Assembly: GCF_000379625.1 (NCBI RefSeq)
Contig: NZ_KB903217.1
Span: forward strand, 141,816 to 205,815
Length of the DNA: 64,000 bases
Direction: 5' to 3'
From: Actinomycetospora chiangmaiensis DSM 45062
GTDB taxonomy: Bacteria; Actinomycetota; Actinomycetes; Mycobacteriales; Pseudonocardiaceae
Shown here: piece by piece, positions 48,201 to 58,507 of the stretch
How the letters are laid out: each line of letters starts with the position of its first letter
How positions within the stretch are numbered: position 1 is the first letter of the stretch
The notes under the pieces: model-generated
Told to the model about the DNA's origin: nothing
What the model saw: the letters and a program-made list of their open reading frames with translations, nothing else
Database searches by the model: none
Program-made: the position numbers and the translations under genes

Positions 48201-50711
48201 TCAGCGACCGACGAGCCGCCGCAGCCGCGACACCACCGGGTCCAGCTCGGGCACGCGCAGCAGCCGCATGGCGACGACCAGCACGACCAGCGACACCGTG
48301 CCGCCGATGCCGACCGTGAGCCAGGCGCGGGTCACCGCGCCGCCGCCGGGCAGCACCCGTTCCAGCAGGGTCACCAGCAGCACGGCGACGAGGACGGACA
48401 TCACCGAGGCGAGCCCCGTGAGCAGCATCGTGCGCAGGACCCGTCGGGTGTCGAGGCGGCCGAGGCGGAGCCGGAGCCAGACGTCGCCGACCACCAGGCC
48501 CACCACGAACCCGAAGGCGTTGACCGCGGCGAGGCCGAGCACCACCTGGTCGGGCGCCAGGAGCACGGGGCACAGATAGGCCAGCGGCACCTTGACCACC
48601 GTCATCACGACCATGATCAGCGTCGGGGTCCGTGCGTCGGCCATCGCGTAGAACACGCGCAGCTGCAGCATCACGACCGCCATCGGCAGCAGCCCGAACG
48701 CCGAGCACGCCAGTGCGGTGCCCAGCGTGCCCGCGGACGCGGCCCCGGACTTGCCCAGCGAGAACATGGCGATCCCGAGCTGGGTGCCGAACACCGTGAG
48801 GATCGCACTGATGGGCAACAGGGTGACCGTGGACAGGCGCGATCCCAGCGACAGGTCGGCCACCACCTGGTCGATGCGCCCGTTCGCGGCCGCCGCGCTC
48901 ATGCGGGGCATCAGGGCCGTCAGCAGCGACACCCCGAGCACGCCGTAGGGCACCTGGATCAACAGGTTGGCGTAGGCGTAGATCGCCGGACCGCCGGAGT
49001 CGGAGGCGAACGCGACGCGGGTGATCACGGTCAGGCCGATCTGGCTGACGATCACGTACCCGATCACCCAGGCCGCGAGGCCGCCGAAGGCCGACAGCCG
49101 ATGGTCCCACCCGAAGCGCCACTGCCAGCGGAAGCCGGTGCGGCGCATGGCCGGCAGCATCACGGCCGCCTGGAGGGCGATCCCCAGCGTGCTGCCGACG
49201 CCCACCACCAGCAGCTGTGTCGTGGTGATCGTGTCGCCGGGCGGGCTCGGCAGCACCCAGTAGATCGCGAGCGCGATCAGACAGACGACGTTGTTGAGCA
49301 CCGGCGCCCACGCCGCCGGACCGAACACGGCCCGCGCGTTGAGGATGGCACCGAACAGCGCTCCCATCCCGTAGAAGAAGATCTGCGGGAGGAGCAGGTA
49401 GGCGAACCGGGCGGCCAGCTCGACGTCCTGCGGGTCGGAGATGTACGGCCGCACGAGCAGCGGTGACGCCACCGTCGCGAGCGCAGTGGCGCCGAGGAGG
49501 ACCACCGCGGCACCGGAGAGCAGCTTCTGGGCGAAGGCGTCGCCGTCGTCGCCGTCCTCCTTCGCGGCGCGGACCAGCACCGGGATGACGACACTGGTGA
49601 GCACGCCACCGAGCAGCAGCTCGAAGATGATGTTCGGCAGCGTGTTCGCGATGTTGAACGAGCTGCCGACGAGGCCGAGCCCGAGGGTCGCGGCCAGCGC
49701 CAGGGTGCGCAGGAAGCCGGTCAGGCGGCTCACGAGCGTCGCGATCGCCATGCCGCCGGAGGCCTTCACCAGCGAGGAGTCGTCGCGGTCGTCGCTCGGG
49801 TCGCGGGGGGCCGGGACCGCGGAGGCGTCCTGCTCCAACGGGGGCCGGGGCAGCAGGACGGTCTCGTCGCGCGAGTCGCCGACGGTCCAGGAGGCGAGCG
49901 GGGCCGCCCGCACGGTGGCGGCGTCCACCCCGGGCAGCGCGCCGAGCCGGGTGGTCGCCTCCTCGACGCGCGCGGGCGGCCGGCCGGTCCGCGGTGACGG
50001 CTCGGTCGGCACCGCGCGGGCGGGCACGGTGACGGCCTCACGGGCGGCGATGGGACGCGTGGCGCCCGCGTCGGGGGGTCGCGGCGGCGCGACGGGGCCC
50101 GGGGGCGGGCCGGCCGCGGTGGGGCCGGGCTGCGGAGGACCGGGCTGGGGAGGACCGGGCGGTGGGGGCGCGGCGTGCGCGGGTCCGGGGTGGGCGGAGC
50201 CGGGCTGTGCCCGGGGCCGGGTGGCCCCCGGAGGGACCGGGCCGGGCGTCGGGGTGGGGCCGGGCATCGGTGCGGCCCCGGGCGGCGGGACCACCGTCGG
50301 GGTGGCCGCTCGGGCCGCCTCCGCCGCGAGGGCCTGGTCGCCGGGCGCCCGCGGCGGGGTGCCCGGGCGGTCCGGCGGGGTCGGTGCCCGGTGCTCGTGG
50401 TCGCCGGGGTGCGCGGAGGGACCCGGACCGGGTCGGCCGGGGGGCGGGCCGGCAGGACGTCCGGCGGGCGGGACGGGCGGGCCGGGCGGGCGCACCGGGT
50501 CGGGTCCGACCGGGGCGAGCGGGAGCGGGCCGCCGGCGGGGCCACGCGCGGTGGGCCGGGTGCGGGCCGCGGGGTCGTCCCCGGGCGGGCCCGGCGGACG
50601 GCGGGGAGGTGGCGCGTCGTCGACCGGGGCGGGGGGCGGGGGCACGACGACGTCGTCCGGGGCCGGGGAGGTGTCCGCGCCGGACCCGGGGCGTACGGGC
50701 CGGGCGCTCAT
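48201..50711 (-). CDS. murJ: Lipid II flippase MurJ (MviN) with a long Pro-rich N-terminus
   Basis: 836 residues. About 300 N-terminal residues are Pro/Gly/Ala-rich and disordered. The MurJ core (about 310-836) has KASGGMAIATLVSRLTGFLR, FNIANTLPNIIFELLLGG, IFFYGMGALFGAILNARAVF and about 14 helices. It flips lipid II for peptidoglycan synthesis. ATG 50711 overlaps the stop of the DUF6049 gene (50708-50710). The pseudokinase gene follows 164 bases after its stop, in contrast to the single fused protein of mycobacteria. Confidence 0.95.
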   Translation of the reverse strand: MSARPVRPGSGADTSPAPDDVVVPPPPAPVDDAPPPRRPPGPPGDDPAARTRPTARGPAGGPLPLAPVGPDPVRPPGPPVPPAGRPAGPPPGRPGPGPSAHPGDHEHRAPTPPDRPGTPPRAPGDQALAAEAARAATPTVVPPPGAAPMPGPTPTPGPVPPGATRPRAQPGSAHPGPAHAAPPPPGPPQPGPPQPGPTAAGPPPGPVAPPRPPDAGATRPIAAREAVTVPARAVPTEPSPRTGRPPARVEEATTRLGALPGVDAATVRAAPLASWTVGDSRDETVLLPRPPLEQDASAVPAPRDPSDDRDDSSLVKASGGMAIATLVSRLTGFLRTLALAATLGLGLVGSSFNIANTLPNIIFELLLGGVLTSVVIPVLVRAAKEDGDDGDAFAQKLLSGAAVVLLGATALATVASPLLVRPYISDPQDVELAARFAYLLLPQIFFYGMGALFGAILNARAVFGPAAWAPVLNNVVCLIALAIYWVLPSPPGDTITTTQLLVVGVGSTLGIALQAAVMLPAMRRTGFRWQWRFGWDHRLSAFGGLAAWVIGYVIVSQIGLTVITRVAFASDSGGPAIYAYANLLIQVPYGVLGVSLLTALMPRMSAAAANGRIDQVVADLSLGSRLSTVTLLPISAILTVFGTQLGIAMFSLGKSGAASAGTLGTALACSAFGLLPMAVVMLQLRVFYAMADARTPTLIMVVMTVVKVPLAYLCPVLLAPDQVVLGLAAVNAFGFVVGLVVGDVWLRLRLGRLDTRRVLRTMLLTGLASVMSVLVAVLLVTLLERVLPGGGAVTRAWLTVGIGGTVSLVVLVVAMRLLRVPELDPVVSRLRRLVGR

Positions 50712-53008
50712 CGCGCCTGCAGGGTGCGGTCGTCCGTCGTCGCCGCGTCCGGATCCGTCGGCGTCCCGGGGCGTCGTCTGCGTCGGGACTTGCGTTCCCG
50801 CCGCGCCGCGCGGACCCGCAGCGCCACCCGCAGGCTCGCCAGGATCACCAGCACGACGGCTGCGGACGCGGTCAACCACACCGTGATGGTGCCGTAGGCG
50901 GTGGATCTCAGCAGGAGACGAGCCGTGGATCCGAGCGACTTGCCGCCGGGTGTGAGGGCGGTCGCGTCGATCGTGAACTGCCCGGCCCGCTCGACGTCGA
51001 GCGCCACCTGGAACTGGTAGCTGCCGAAGGCGGGCACCTGGTGCACGGCGACCGGGGAGGCCCGCACCCCCGGCGTCGGTTCGAGGGCCACCGAGACGTC
51101 GACCGCCACGGGCAGCTGGTTCTCCACCGTGAGCAGCAGCGGGGCGTCGCTCGAGCCGAGCGAGTAGGTGCCGGCGGGCTGGATCACGCGCACCATGCCG
51201 CGCAGCGTGCGCATCTGGGCGACGACGTCGTCGGCCGCCGCCCGCTGGAGGGCCGGATTCCCCCGTCCGGCCGCCGAGAGGCTGCGCAGCAGCGCTCCCG
51301 TGAGCGGCTGCACGAACTCGGCCGGGGTGGGGGCGCCCGCCCGGTCCTGGCGACTGGCGGCGAGCAGGTCGCGCTGGTCGTCCCGCACGCCGCGGATCTC
51401 GTCGAGCACCGCGCCCGACTGGTCCGACACGGCCGCCCGGTTCCCGGGCCCGAGCGCGACGGCGGGCGTGGCCGGGTCGGCGGCGGCCCGCGCGACGAGG
51501 GTGCCGACGTCCACGGGGGCCGCCAGCCCCCGCCGGCTCAGGTCGGTGATCCCGGTGAGCAGGGCCGAGGCGGCGTCCGCGTCGACGTCCCAGACGGCGG
51601 GCGGCGCGAGGACGGTCGGGGCGGGGACCGTGGGGGCGGTCACGGAGCGCGGGGTGAGGCCGCGCAGGGCGGCGACGGCGAGGGCGTCCTGCGTCGCGAG
51701 GGCGCCGTCCGCGGGCGTCGGGTCCCCGGTGCCGGGGTCCGCGGTCGGGGCGAGCGCGCGGTCCGCCAGCGGATCGGTCCCGACGGCGAGCGGGCTGCTG
51801 CCCCCCGTCCCGCCCCCGAACCGGCCGACCCCGCCCGGAGGGACACCGCCGGTGAGCGTGGACCCGTCCACGACGAGGGCCCGGGCGCCGCCGCCGGCGA
51901 GGTCGGCGAGGCTGCGCTCGTCGAGCAGCCCGCCGGCCGGGACGGTGGTGTCGGGGACCGGGGTCACCCCGAGGAGCTCGGCGGTGCGCTCGGCCCCGAG
52001 GGTGCGGGCGGCCGTGGTCAGGTCGCTCATGTTGCCGCGGCTGGTCGCGAGCAGGTCGGCGTCCGCGTACGGGAGGGCGATCACGCAGCGGCCGACCGCG
52101 GCGGCCCGGACGGCCGCCAGCCACTGCCCGGCGACGGTCGCTCCGGCGCCGGGCCGGGGGCCGGTGGGGCTGGTGACCTCGTAGCCCGCGCTCATGTCGC
52201 GGGCGGTCTCGAGCAGGTCGGCGTCGACGGCGAGGCAGGTGGCGGCCGCGGCCGGGCTGCCGAGGGGGGCCGCGCGGGTGAGGGCCGCGACCAGCCCGCC
52301 GAGGCGACCGGTCGGGGCGAGGGAGGTGGCGAGCGAGTCGTCGGCGAGCAGCGGCGGGGCCCCGGGCGGCACCGGGAGCCGCCGGGGCCGGTCGGTCAGC
52401 GGGTAGAGCAGCGAGACCGCGGCCGGGGTCGTCGGGGTCGCCGCCGGCCGGCCCGGGAGCCCGGTGACCGGGAGCAGGAGGTTCTCCGCGGCGACCCGCT
52501 CCGGCGTGCCGTTGCCCGGGGTGCCGTTCGCCTCCACCACGAGCGGGTAGACGCCCGGTCCCGGCAACGCCAGCGTCGCGAGCGGGATGCGCAGCGTCAC
52601 CGGCGCCGAGTCGCCCGGGTCGAGCTGCCCGGCGACCGGCGTGAACGGCGGCGGGGTGGCCGCGGCATCCGGGGAGATCGCCCCGTCGAGGGCCGCCCCG
52701 ACCTCGGGGTCGGTGCCGACCGCGGCGCCGCGTTGTGCGCGAAGCCCCAGGTCGCGGACGGGGACGGGGCCGCGGTTGGTCAGCCGACCGGTGACCGTGA
52801 GGTCCCCCGAGTCCGGCCCGACGACCCGCGGGGCGGCGTCGAGGCTCAGCTCCACCGGTCCCGACGACGGGCCCTGCGCGGGTGCCGGCGCGGAGGCCCG
52901 TGCCGGGCTCGCGGCGGCGAGGGGGGCCCAGCCCGCCGTCGTCAGGACGAGCGCCAGCACCGCGGTCACGAGAGACAGGAGGGTCCGCGGGGCCCCTCCT
53001 GCGATCAC
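50708..53008 (-). CDS. Secreted/membrane DUF6049 protein (Rv3909-like)
   Basis: 766 residues. A signal sequence at about 8-35 ([18 protein letters not shown]) is followed by a large extracytoplasmic region with [29 protein letters not shown] and [20 protein letters not shown]-like segments. One C-terminal helix (about 705-728) precedes a basic cytoplasmic tail. Homologs are encoded just upstream of murJ in actinobacteria and have no known function. GTG 53008 follows GGAGGAG; the start overlaps the NUDIX stop by GTGA. Confidence 0.85.
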   Translation of the reverse strand: MIAGGAPRTLLSLVTAVLALVLTTAGWAPLAAASPARASAPAPAQGPSSGPVELSLDAAPRVVGPDSGDLTVTGRLTNRGPVPVRDLGLRAQRGAAVGTDPEVGAALDGAISPDAAATPPPFTPVAGQLDPGDSAPVTLRIPLATLALPGPGVYPLVVEANGTPGNGTPERVAAENLLLPVTGLPGRPAATPTTPAAVSLLYPLTDRPRRLPVPPGAPPLLADDSLATSLAPTGRLGGLVAALTRAAPLGSPAAAATCLAVDADLLETARDMSAGYEVTSPTGPRPGAGATVAGQWLAAVRAAAVGRCVIALPYADADLLATSRGNMSDLTTAARTLGAERTAELLGVTPVPDTTVPAGGLLDERSLADLAGGGARALVVDGSTLTGGVPPGGVGRFGGGTGGSSPLAVGTDPLADRALAPTADPGTGDPTPADGALATQDALAVAALRGLTPRSVTAPTVPAPTVLAPPAVWDVDADAASALLTGITDLSRRGLAAPVDVGTLVARAAADPATPAVALGPGNRAAVSDQSGAVLDEIRGVRDDQRDLLAASRQDRAGAPTPAEFVQPLTGALLRSLSAAGRGNPALQRAAADDVVAQMRTLRGMVRVIQPAGTYSLGSSDAPLLLTVENQLPVAVDVSVALEPTPGVRASPVAVHQVPAFGSYQFQVALDVERAGQFTIDATALTPGGKSLGSTARLLLRSTAYGTITVWLTASAAVVLVILASLRVALRVRAARRERKSRRRRRPGTPTDPDAATTDDRTLQAR

Positions 53009-53490
53009 GCGGACTCCTCCAGGATCTCCGCCGCCAGCCGGACGAGGCGGCGCTCGTCGGCGTAGGCGAGACGTGAGCCGAGCTCGGTGAGCGGGACCCA
53101 GGCCACCTCGGTGACCTCGACGTCGGCGTCCGAGAGCTCCCCGCCGCGGGCCGCGAGCAGGAAGTGCTGCACCGTCTTGTGCACCCGGCGGTCCTCGGCC
53201 ACGAACCAGTAGTCGATGCTGCCGAGCGGCGCCTGCACGGCGGCGATGATGCCGGTCTCCTCCTCGACCTCGCGCACCGCGGCCTGCTCGGCCGTCTCGC
53301 CCTCCTCGATGTGCCCCTTGGGCAGCGACCAGAGGAGCCGGCCGCGGCGGTCGAGCCGTCCGATCAGGGCCGCGCACCCGCGCTCGGCGTCGACGACCAG
53401 GCCGCCCGCGGAGAACTCGTCGACCGTCCGCATCCGCCGCCGCGGACCGCGCCGACGGCGGTCGGCGGGTCGACGTGGCGACGGGGGCAT
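53005..53490 (-). CDS. NUDIX hydrolase (MutT4/Rv3908-like)
   Basis: 161 residues. The Nudix box is complete: [20 protein letters not shown] followed by TGI. It cleaves nucleoside diphosphates linked to another group; in M. tuberculosis the homolog Rv3908 (MutT4) is linked to mutation avoidance. ATG 53490 follows TACCAT by 6 bases (leaderless); ATG 53529 is less likely. Divergent from pcnA. Confidence 0.93.
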   Translation of the reverse strand: MPPSPRRPADRRRRGPRRRMRTVDEFSAGGLVVDAERGCAALIGRLDRRGRLLWSLPKGHIEEGETAEQAAVREVEEETGIIAAVQAPLGSIDYWFVAEDRRVHKTVQHFLLAARGGELSDADVEVTEVAWVPLTELGSRLAYADERRLVRLAAEILEESA

Positions 53491-53496
53491 TCCGCG

Positions 53497-53502
53497 ATGG
53501 TA
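53497..53502 (-). promoter_or_regulatory. -10 element (TACCAT) of the NUDIX gene
   Basis: Reverse-strand TACCAT, 6 bases before ATG 53490; start of the NUDIX-DUF6049-murJ operon. Confidence 0.5.
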
Positions 53503-53591
53503 CGGCCGACCGTGCCGGTGCGGGACCACGGACGAGGCCGACGAGGGCTCCTCACACGGTGGTGGTGGCCGCCGCGGGACCGGGCGCGGGT

Positions 53592-53597
53592 TAGGCT
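53592..53597 (+). promoter_or_regulatory. -10 element (TAGGCT) of pcnA
   Basis: TAGGCT ends 8 bases before GTG 53606; a leaderless transcript is predicted. Confidence 0.5.
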
Positions 53598-53605
53598 GTC
53601 CCGCC

Positions 53606-55102
53606 GTGCCCGCAGCATCCCGGATGGCCGCCCAGGCCCCTCCACCCGCCGTCGAGAAGGCCGGAAACGAGCAGCAGCAGCCCGTGGACGCCGGTCAGAC
53701 TGCCGTGGTGGAGCTCCTGCGGTACTCGCCCGTCGCCGACGAGCTCGGCCGGCGCTTCGCCGACGCCGGGCACCGGCTCTACCTGGTCGGGGGCAGCGTG
53801 CGTGACGCGCTGCTGGGGCGGCTCTCGAGCGACCTGGACTTCACCACCGACGCCCGCCCGGCCCAGGTGAAGCGGATCGTGTCCGGCTGGGCCGAGGCCG
53901 TCTGGGACACCGGGATCGAGTTCGGCACGATCGGCCTCGCCCGCCACGGGGTCACGCTCGAGGTGACCACCTTCCGGGCGGACACCTACGACGGCGTGTC
54001 CCGCAACCCGGTCGTGGCGTTCGGCGACACCGTCGAGGGCGACCTGGTCCGCCGCGACTTCACCGCGAACGCGATGGCCGTGTCGCTGCCCGACCGGACC
54101 TTCGTCGACCCCTGCGGTGGCCTCGCGGCCCTGGCCCGCGGCGTGCTCGACACCCCGATCGAGCCGGAGCGGTCCTTCGACGACGACCCGCTGCGCCTCC
54201 TGCGCGCCGCCCGGTTCGTCTCGCAGCTCGGCTTCACGGTCGCCCCGCGGGTCCGGGAGGCCATGACGGCGATGGCGCCGCAGCTGGGCCGCATCACCGC
54301 CGAGCGGGTCCAGGCGGAGCTCTCGAAGCTGCTGCTCGGGGCGCACCCCCGGGCGGGCATCGAGCTGATGGTGGACACCGGGCTGGCCGACGTGGTGCTG
54401 CCCGAGGTGCCCGCGATGCGCCTGGAGATCGACGAGCACGCCCAGCACAAGGACGTCTACGAGCACTCGCTCACCGTCATGGAGCAGGCGATCGACCGGG
54501 AGACCGACGGCCCGGACCTGACCCTGCGCCTCGCCGCGCTGCTCCACGACATCGGCAAGCCCGCCACCCGCAAGGTGGAGCCGGGCAACCGGGTCAGCTT
54601 CCACCACCACGAGGTGGTCGGCGCGAAGATGACCCGCAGGCGGCTGCGCGAGCTGCGCTACCCGAAGCAGCTCATCGACGACGTCTCCCAGCTCGTGTTC
54701 CTGCACCTGCGCTTCCACGGCTACGGCAAGGGCGAGTGGACCGACTCGGCCGTCCGGCGCTACGTGACCGACGCCGGACCGCTCCTCGACCGGCTCCACC
54801 GGCTGGTGCGCTCGGACTCCACGACGCGCAACAAGCGCCGCGCGGCCGCCCTGCAGCGCACCTACGACGACCTCGAGGAGCGGATCGCCCGGATCGCCGA
54901 GTCCGAGGACCTTGCGCGGGTGCGCCCGGACCTCGACGGCAACGCGATCATGGAGCTCCTCGGGGTGGAGCCCGGACCCGTCGTCGGGAAGGCGTGGCGG
55001 CACCTCAAGGAGGTGCGGCTGGAGCGTGGGCCGCTCGACCGCGACGAGGCCGAGGCGGAGCTGCTCGCGTGGGCGCGGGCGGAGGGGATCCTCGACGCCT
55101 GA
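53606..55102 (+). CDS. pcnA: CCA tRNA nucleotidyltransferase (pcnA-type)
   Basis: 498 residues. The class II nucleotidyltransferase head has [14 protein letters not shown] and [12 protein letters not shown], followed by [20 protein letters not shown] and the HD domain [15 protein letters not shown]. It adds CCA to tRNA 3' ends; tRNA-Ile here lacks an encoded CCA. GTG 53606 was preferred over ATG 53624 because TAGGCT lies 8 bases upstream. It matches Rv3907c in position. Confidence 0.95.
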   Translation: MPAASRMAAQAPPPAVEKAGNEQQQPVDAGQTAVVELLRYSPVADELGRRFADAGHRLYLVGGSVRDALLGRLSSDLDFTTDARPAQVKRIVSGWAEAVWDTGIEFGTIGLARHGVTLEVTTFRADTYDGVSRNPVVAFGDTVEGDLVRRDFTANAMAVSLPDRTFVDPCGGLAALARGVLDTPIEPERSFDDDPLRLLRAARFVSQLGFTVAPRVREAMTAMAPQLGRITAERVQAELSKLLLGAHPRAGIELMVDTGLADVVLPEVPAMRLEIDEHAQHKDVYEHSLTVMEQAIDRETDGPDLTLRLAALLHDIGKPATRKVEPGNRVSFHHHEVVGAKMTRRRLRELRYPKQLIDDVSQLVFLHLRFHGYGKGEWTDSAVRRYVTDAGPLLDRLHRLVRSDSTTRNKRRAAALQRTYDDLEERIARIAESEDLARVRPDLDGNAIMELLGVEPGPVVGKAWRHLKEVRLERGPLDRDEAEAELLAWARAEGILDA

Positions 55103-55209
55103 GGCGTCCCCCGTGGCAGCGGAGCGTCGTTGCTGTCATCCAGTGGCAGGTTCTCCACATCGTCGACGGTCAATGGAACCGATCGGGGCGGGCGGGAGTC
55201 CGAGCCCGT

Positions 55210-55794
55210 GTGATCACCTATCGCTTCGGCACCGGACGCGGGCCGGTCCACCACCACCGCTCCCCGCCGGACCGTGCCCTGGCGGGAGCGGGCCCGGACG
55301 CCGTCGCGCTGGACTTCGACGGGGACGGCCGGGTCGACGACGCACTCTGGGACACCGACGGTGACGGCGAGGCCGACCGCGCGGTGCTCGACCTCGACGA
55401 CGACGGCCGCCCCGAGCGCGTGTTCGCCGATCCCTCCGGGCGCGGGGTGTGGAACGAGGCCGTGAGCCGGACGGTGGCGTTCACCGACGTCCGCGGCCGC
55501 GCCGGCTCCACGTCCGCCGCCGTCGACACCGACGGAGACGGCGTTCCCGACGGCGGGTGGGCGGAGGTCGACCACGATCCCGTGACCCGGGAGATGGTCT
55601 GCGACCTCGACGGGGACGGGCGGGCCGACCAGCTGCTCGTCGACCACGACGGCGACGGGCGCGCCGAGGCCGCCTACGGCGCGTCGGAGCCCGAGGGGTC
55701 GGGTCGCTGGGACGTGCTGCTGGCCGACACCGACGCCGACGGCACCGCCGACACGGAGATCGCCGAGGACGCCTCGGGGTGGGTGCCGCCCTGA
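55210..55794 (+). CDS. Asp/Gly-rich repeat protein (calcium-binding-like)
   Basis: 194 residues. The sequence is made of repeated short acidic motifs such as DFDGDGRVDDAL, DTDGDGEAD, DLDDDGRPERV, DTDGDGVPDGG, DLDGDGRADQ and DHDGDGRAEA. These look like Ca-binding D-x-D-G-D-G loops of FG-GAP/thrombospondin-type repeats. There is no obvious signal peptide from GTG 55210, so the location is uncertain. Its 3' end overlaps the end of the convergent MFS gene by about 120 bases, which is unusual. Related proteins occur in actinobacteria without known function. Confidence 0.7.
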   Translation: MITYRFGTGRGPVHHHRSPPDRALAGAGPDAVALDFDGDGRVDDALWDTDGDGEADRAVLDLDDDGRPERVFADPSGRGVWNEAVSRTVAFTDVRGRAGSTSAAVDTDGDGVPDGGWAEVDHDPVTREMVCDLDGDGRADQLLVDHDGDGRAEAAYGASEPEGSGRWDVLLADTDADGTADTEIAEDASGWVPP

Positions 55795-57137
55795 GCGGGG
55801 ACGACCGCCCCGCCGTCGGGACCGCGCGTGTCGCCGACCGGGACGCCGCGGCGCAGCGCGATCTCGTGCACCGCGAGACCGAGGAGGTAGAGCCCCGCCG
55901 CGAGGAGGACGAGCGTGGCCGACCGGCCGTCGGGCGGGCTGAGCAGGGCCGCGGCGGCGACCGCCGAGACGTAGGTGACGTTGAAGACGGTGTCGGCGAG
56001 CGCGAAGACGCGGCCGCGGCGGGCGTCGTCGACCTCGCGCTGCACGGCGGCGTCGGCGCAGAGCTTGATGGCCTGACCGACGAGGCCGAGGACGAAGGCG
56101 GCGCCGAGGATGGACGGGAGGGTCATCGGCAGTCCGAGCCCGACCAGCGCGGCGACGGCGAGCCCCAGCATCACCCGGACGGTCGCCGGTCGACCGATCC
56201 GGGCGGTGAGCCACGGCGTCACCACGGCGGCCACGCCGAGCCCGGCCGCCGCGGCGACGACGGTCTCGCCGAGCCCGGCGACGCCGGCGTGCAGCGGGCC
56301 CCAGTCGGTGAGCCCGTTCCGCATCAGCAGCAGCATCACGAGCGTCGCGACACCGAAGGCCAGCCGGTGGGCCGCCACGGCCCAGAACGCGGCCACGACG
56401 CCCGGAGCGTCCCGCGCGGCGCGGGCCCCGTCGACGAGGCCCAACGCCACCGCCTTCACGGCCCGGGCAGCCTCCGAGGGGTCGTCGGGGCCGAGCGCGC
56501 CGGGGCGGAAGCCGACGGCCACCGCGACGATCACCACCGACCCGAGCACCGCGGCGGCCGCGGCGATCCCGGACTGCCGGTCCCCCGCGCCGATGAGGCC
56601 GGTCACGACGAACGCGCAGGCGGCGCCGGCGGCCGCGGCGACGGCGCCGCCCGTCGTGACCAGCGAGTTCGCGGCCACCAGCCGCCGCGGCGCCACCACG
56701 TGCGGCAGCGCGGCCGACAACCCGGCCTGCACGAACCGGCTGACGCCGATCGTCGCCAGGGCCCCCAGGTAGAGGGCGGGGCCGCTGATCCCCGCGGCGA
56801 CCACCGCCGCCGTCCCGAGGGTCAGCACGGCGCGCACCCCGCCGGCGACGAGGAACACCCGGCGGCGGTCCCAGCGGTCGAGCAGGGCACCGGCGAACGG
56901 CCCGACCAGCGAGTACGGGAGCAGCACGACGGCGAGGCCGAGGGCCACGAGCACCGGGTCGGACTGGCGCTCCGGGTTGAACAGCACGGCGCCGCCGAGC
57001 GCGGCCTGGAAGACGCCGTCGCCCCACTGCGCGCCGAGCCGGACGGCCAGCAGTCGGAGGAAGCCCGGGTGCGCGGCGAGGTCCCGACGACTGGCGCGGC
57101 CACGCCGCGGCGGCGGCCGATCGGTCGAAACGGGCAC
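55674..57137 (-). CDS. MFS transporter (Rv0037c-like)
   Basis: 487 residues, about 12 helices. It has LLDRWDRRRVFLVAGGVRAV after helix 2 and GVATLVMLLLMRNGLTDWG midway. The C-terminal tail of about 40 residues is Ser/Pro-rich and encoded opposite the Asp-rich gene. Substrate unknown. GTG 57137 follows TAGCGT by 8 bases. In M. tuberculosis a MFS gene (Rv0037c) likewise precedes the YqgE gene. Confidence 0.85.
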   Translation of the reverse strand: MPVSTDRPPPRRGRASRRDLAAHPGFLRLLAVRLGAQWGDGVFQAALGGAVLFNPERQSDPVLVALGLAVVLLPYSLVGPFAGALLDRWDRRRVFLVAGGVRAVLTLGTAAVVAAGISGPALYLGALATIGVSRFVQAGLSAALPHVVAPRRLVAANSLVTTGGAVAAAAGAACAFVVTGLIGAGDRQSGIAAAAAVLGSVVIVAVAVGFRPGALGPDDPSEAARAVKAVALGLVDGARAARDAPGVVAAFWAVAAHRLAFGVATLVMLLLMRNGLTDWGPLHAGVAGLGETVVAAAAGLGVAAVVTPWLTARIGRPATVRVMLGLAVAALVGLGLPMTLPSILGAAFVLGLVGQAIKLCADAAVQREVDDARRGRVFALADTVFNVTYVSAVAAAALLSPPDGRSATLVLLAAGLYLLGLAVHEIALRRGVPVGDTRGPDGGAVVPAQGGTHPEASSAISVSAVPSASVSASSTSQRPDPSGSDAP

Positions 57138-57145
57138 GACCGACC

Positions 57146-57151
57146 ACGCTA
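57146..57151 (-). promoter_or_regulatory. -10 element (TAGCGT) of the MFS gene
   Basis: Reverse-strand TAGCGT, 8 bases before GTG 57137. Confidence 0.5.
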
Positions 57152-57280
57152 CGCGGACCGCGTCGCGGCCGGGAGGGCGGCGGTCGCCCGTCCGGGCCAC
57201 CTCTCCGGCCGGACAGGTGACGTGGGCGCCGACCCCGGCCGGTCGGGCTGACCGCACCCGGACGGTGGTGTCACGATGGG

Positions 57281-57886
57281 GTGGTGGCCGAGGGAACGCG
57301 GGACGAGCCTGCCGAACGGTCGGCGTACTCGGTGGAGGCCGGCACGCTGCTGGTCGCCGCCCCCTCCCTCACCGACCCGAACTTCGTGCGGACGGTCGTG
57401 TTCGTGATCGACCACCGCCGCGAGGGGACGCTCGGTGTGATCCTCAACCGCCCGAGCGAGGTCGCGGTCTCCGACGTGCTCCCGACGTGGGGCCCGCACA
57501 CCACGCGCCCGAGTGCCGTGTTCGTCGGCGGCCCCGTCGAGCAGAAGACCGCGCTGTGCCTCGCCGCGCTGCGCACCGGGGAGGACCCGGCCGGGACGCC
57601 GGGCGTGGTCGGGGTGCGCGGGCCGGTGGCGCTGGTCGACCTCGACGGCGACCCCGCCGCGCTCGCCCCGCGGGTGCGGGGGCTGCGGGTGTTCGCGGGC
57701 TACTCGGGGTGGGACCGCGGGCAGCTCGCCGGCGAGATCTCCCGTGGCGACTGGTACGTGGTGCCCGCGCTCCCCGACGACGTGCTCGCCCCGGCCCGCT
57801 ACGACCTGTGGGGCGGCGTCCTGCGCCGCCAGGGGGTGCCGCTCGCGCTCCTGGCCACGCACGTGACGGAGCCGAAGCGGAACTGA
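57281..57886 (+). CDS. YqgE/AlgH family protein (UPF0301)
   Basis: 201 residues. It contains AGTLLVAAPSLTDPNFVRTV, GVILNRPSEV and FAGYSGWDRGQLAGEI, typical of YqgE/AlgH. The function is not settled, although AlgH influences gene expression in Pseudomonas. GTG 57281 or 57284 starts the gene. Positioned as Rv0038, divergent from the MFS gene. Confidence 0.92.
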   Translation: MVAEGTRDEPAERSAYSVEAGTLLVAAPSLTDPNFVRTVVFVIDHRREGTLGVILNRPSEVAVSDVLPTWGPHTTRPSAVFVGGPVEQKTALCLAALRTGEDPAGTPGVVGVRGPVALVDLDGDPAALAPRVRGLRVFAGYSGWDRGQLAGEISRGDWYVVPALPDDVLAPARYDLWGGVLRRQGVPLALLATHVTEPKRN

Positions 57887-57964
57887 CATCGGATGGACGG
57901 GCCGGTCGTCCGGTCCGGTGCGCGGACGGCTCGTTCGCTCCCGGCGGGGGGTCGGCGTCCGGCG

Positions 57965-57970
57965 TAGCGT
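57965..57970 (+). promoter_or_regulatory. -10 element (TAGCGT) of the DUF427 gene
   Basis: TAGCGT ends 8 bases before GTG 57979. Confidence 0.5.
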
Positions 57971-57978
57971 CCCCGGGC

Positions 57979-58479
57979 GTGCGGATCACGCGTGAGACCC
58001 CGGGACCCGGCCAGGAGTCGGTGTGGGACTACCCCCGCCCGCCGCGGACCGAGCCGGACCGTCGGCGCTGCGTGATCACCCACGCGGGCACCGTCGTGGT
58101 GGACACCGACGACCTGGTCCGCGTGCTGGAGACCAGCCACCCGCCGACCTTCTACCTGCCCCGTACGGCCTTCGCGGAGGGCGTGCTGCGGCCCGCCGAG
58201 CGGCGCACGGTGTGCGAGTGGAAGGGGACGGCGCGGTACGTGGACGTGGTCGCGGGCGGGGCCACCCTGGCCGACGTCGGCTGGTGGTACCCGGAGGGCG
58301 ACGTCAGCGCCACCTACCCCGAGCTCGCCGACCGGGTCGCGCTCTACCCGGCGCCGTTCGACGAGATCACCCTCGACGGCGAGCGGGTCGTCCCCCAGCC
58401 GGGCGGCTTCTACGGCGGGTGGATCACCGCCGACGTGGTGGGCCCGTTCAAGGGCGGGCCCGGCTCCTGGGGTTGGTGA
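57979..58479 (+). CDS. DUF427 protein
   Basis: 166 residues. It has SVWDYPRPPRTEPD, VLETSHPPTFYLPR, CEWKGTARYVDV and WWYPEGDVSATYPEL, the conserved beta-barrel pattern of DUF427. The domain binds no known cofactor; no role is established. GTG 57979 fits a leaderless transcript. It is followed by the convergent SdpI gene. Confidence 0.85.
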   Translation: MRITRETPGPGQESVWDYPRPPRTEPDRRRCVITHAGTVVVDTDDLVRVLETSHPPTFYLPRTAFAEGVLRPAERRTVCEWKGTARYVDVVAGGATLADVGWWYPEGDVSATYPELADRVALYPAPFDEITLDGERVVPQPGGFYGGWITADVVGPFKGGPGSWGW

Positions 58480-58507
58480 GGGGGCTGGTGAGCGGGGTCC
58501 GGACGGG

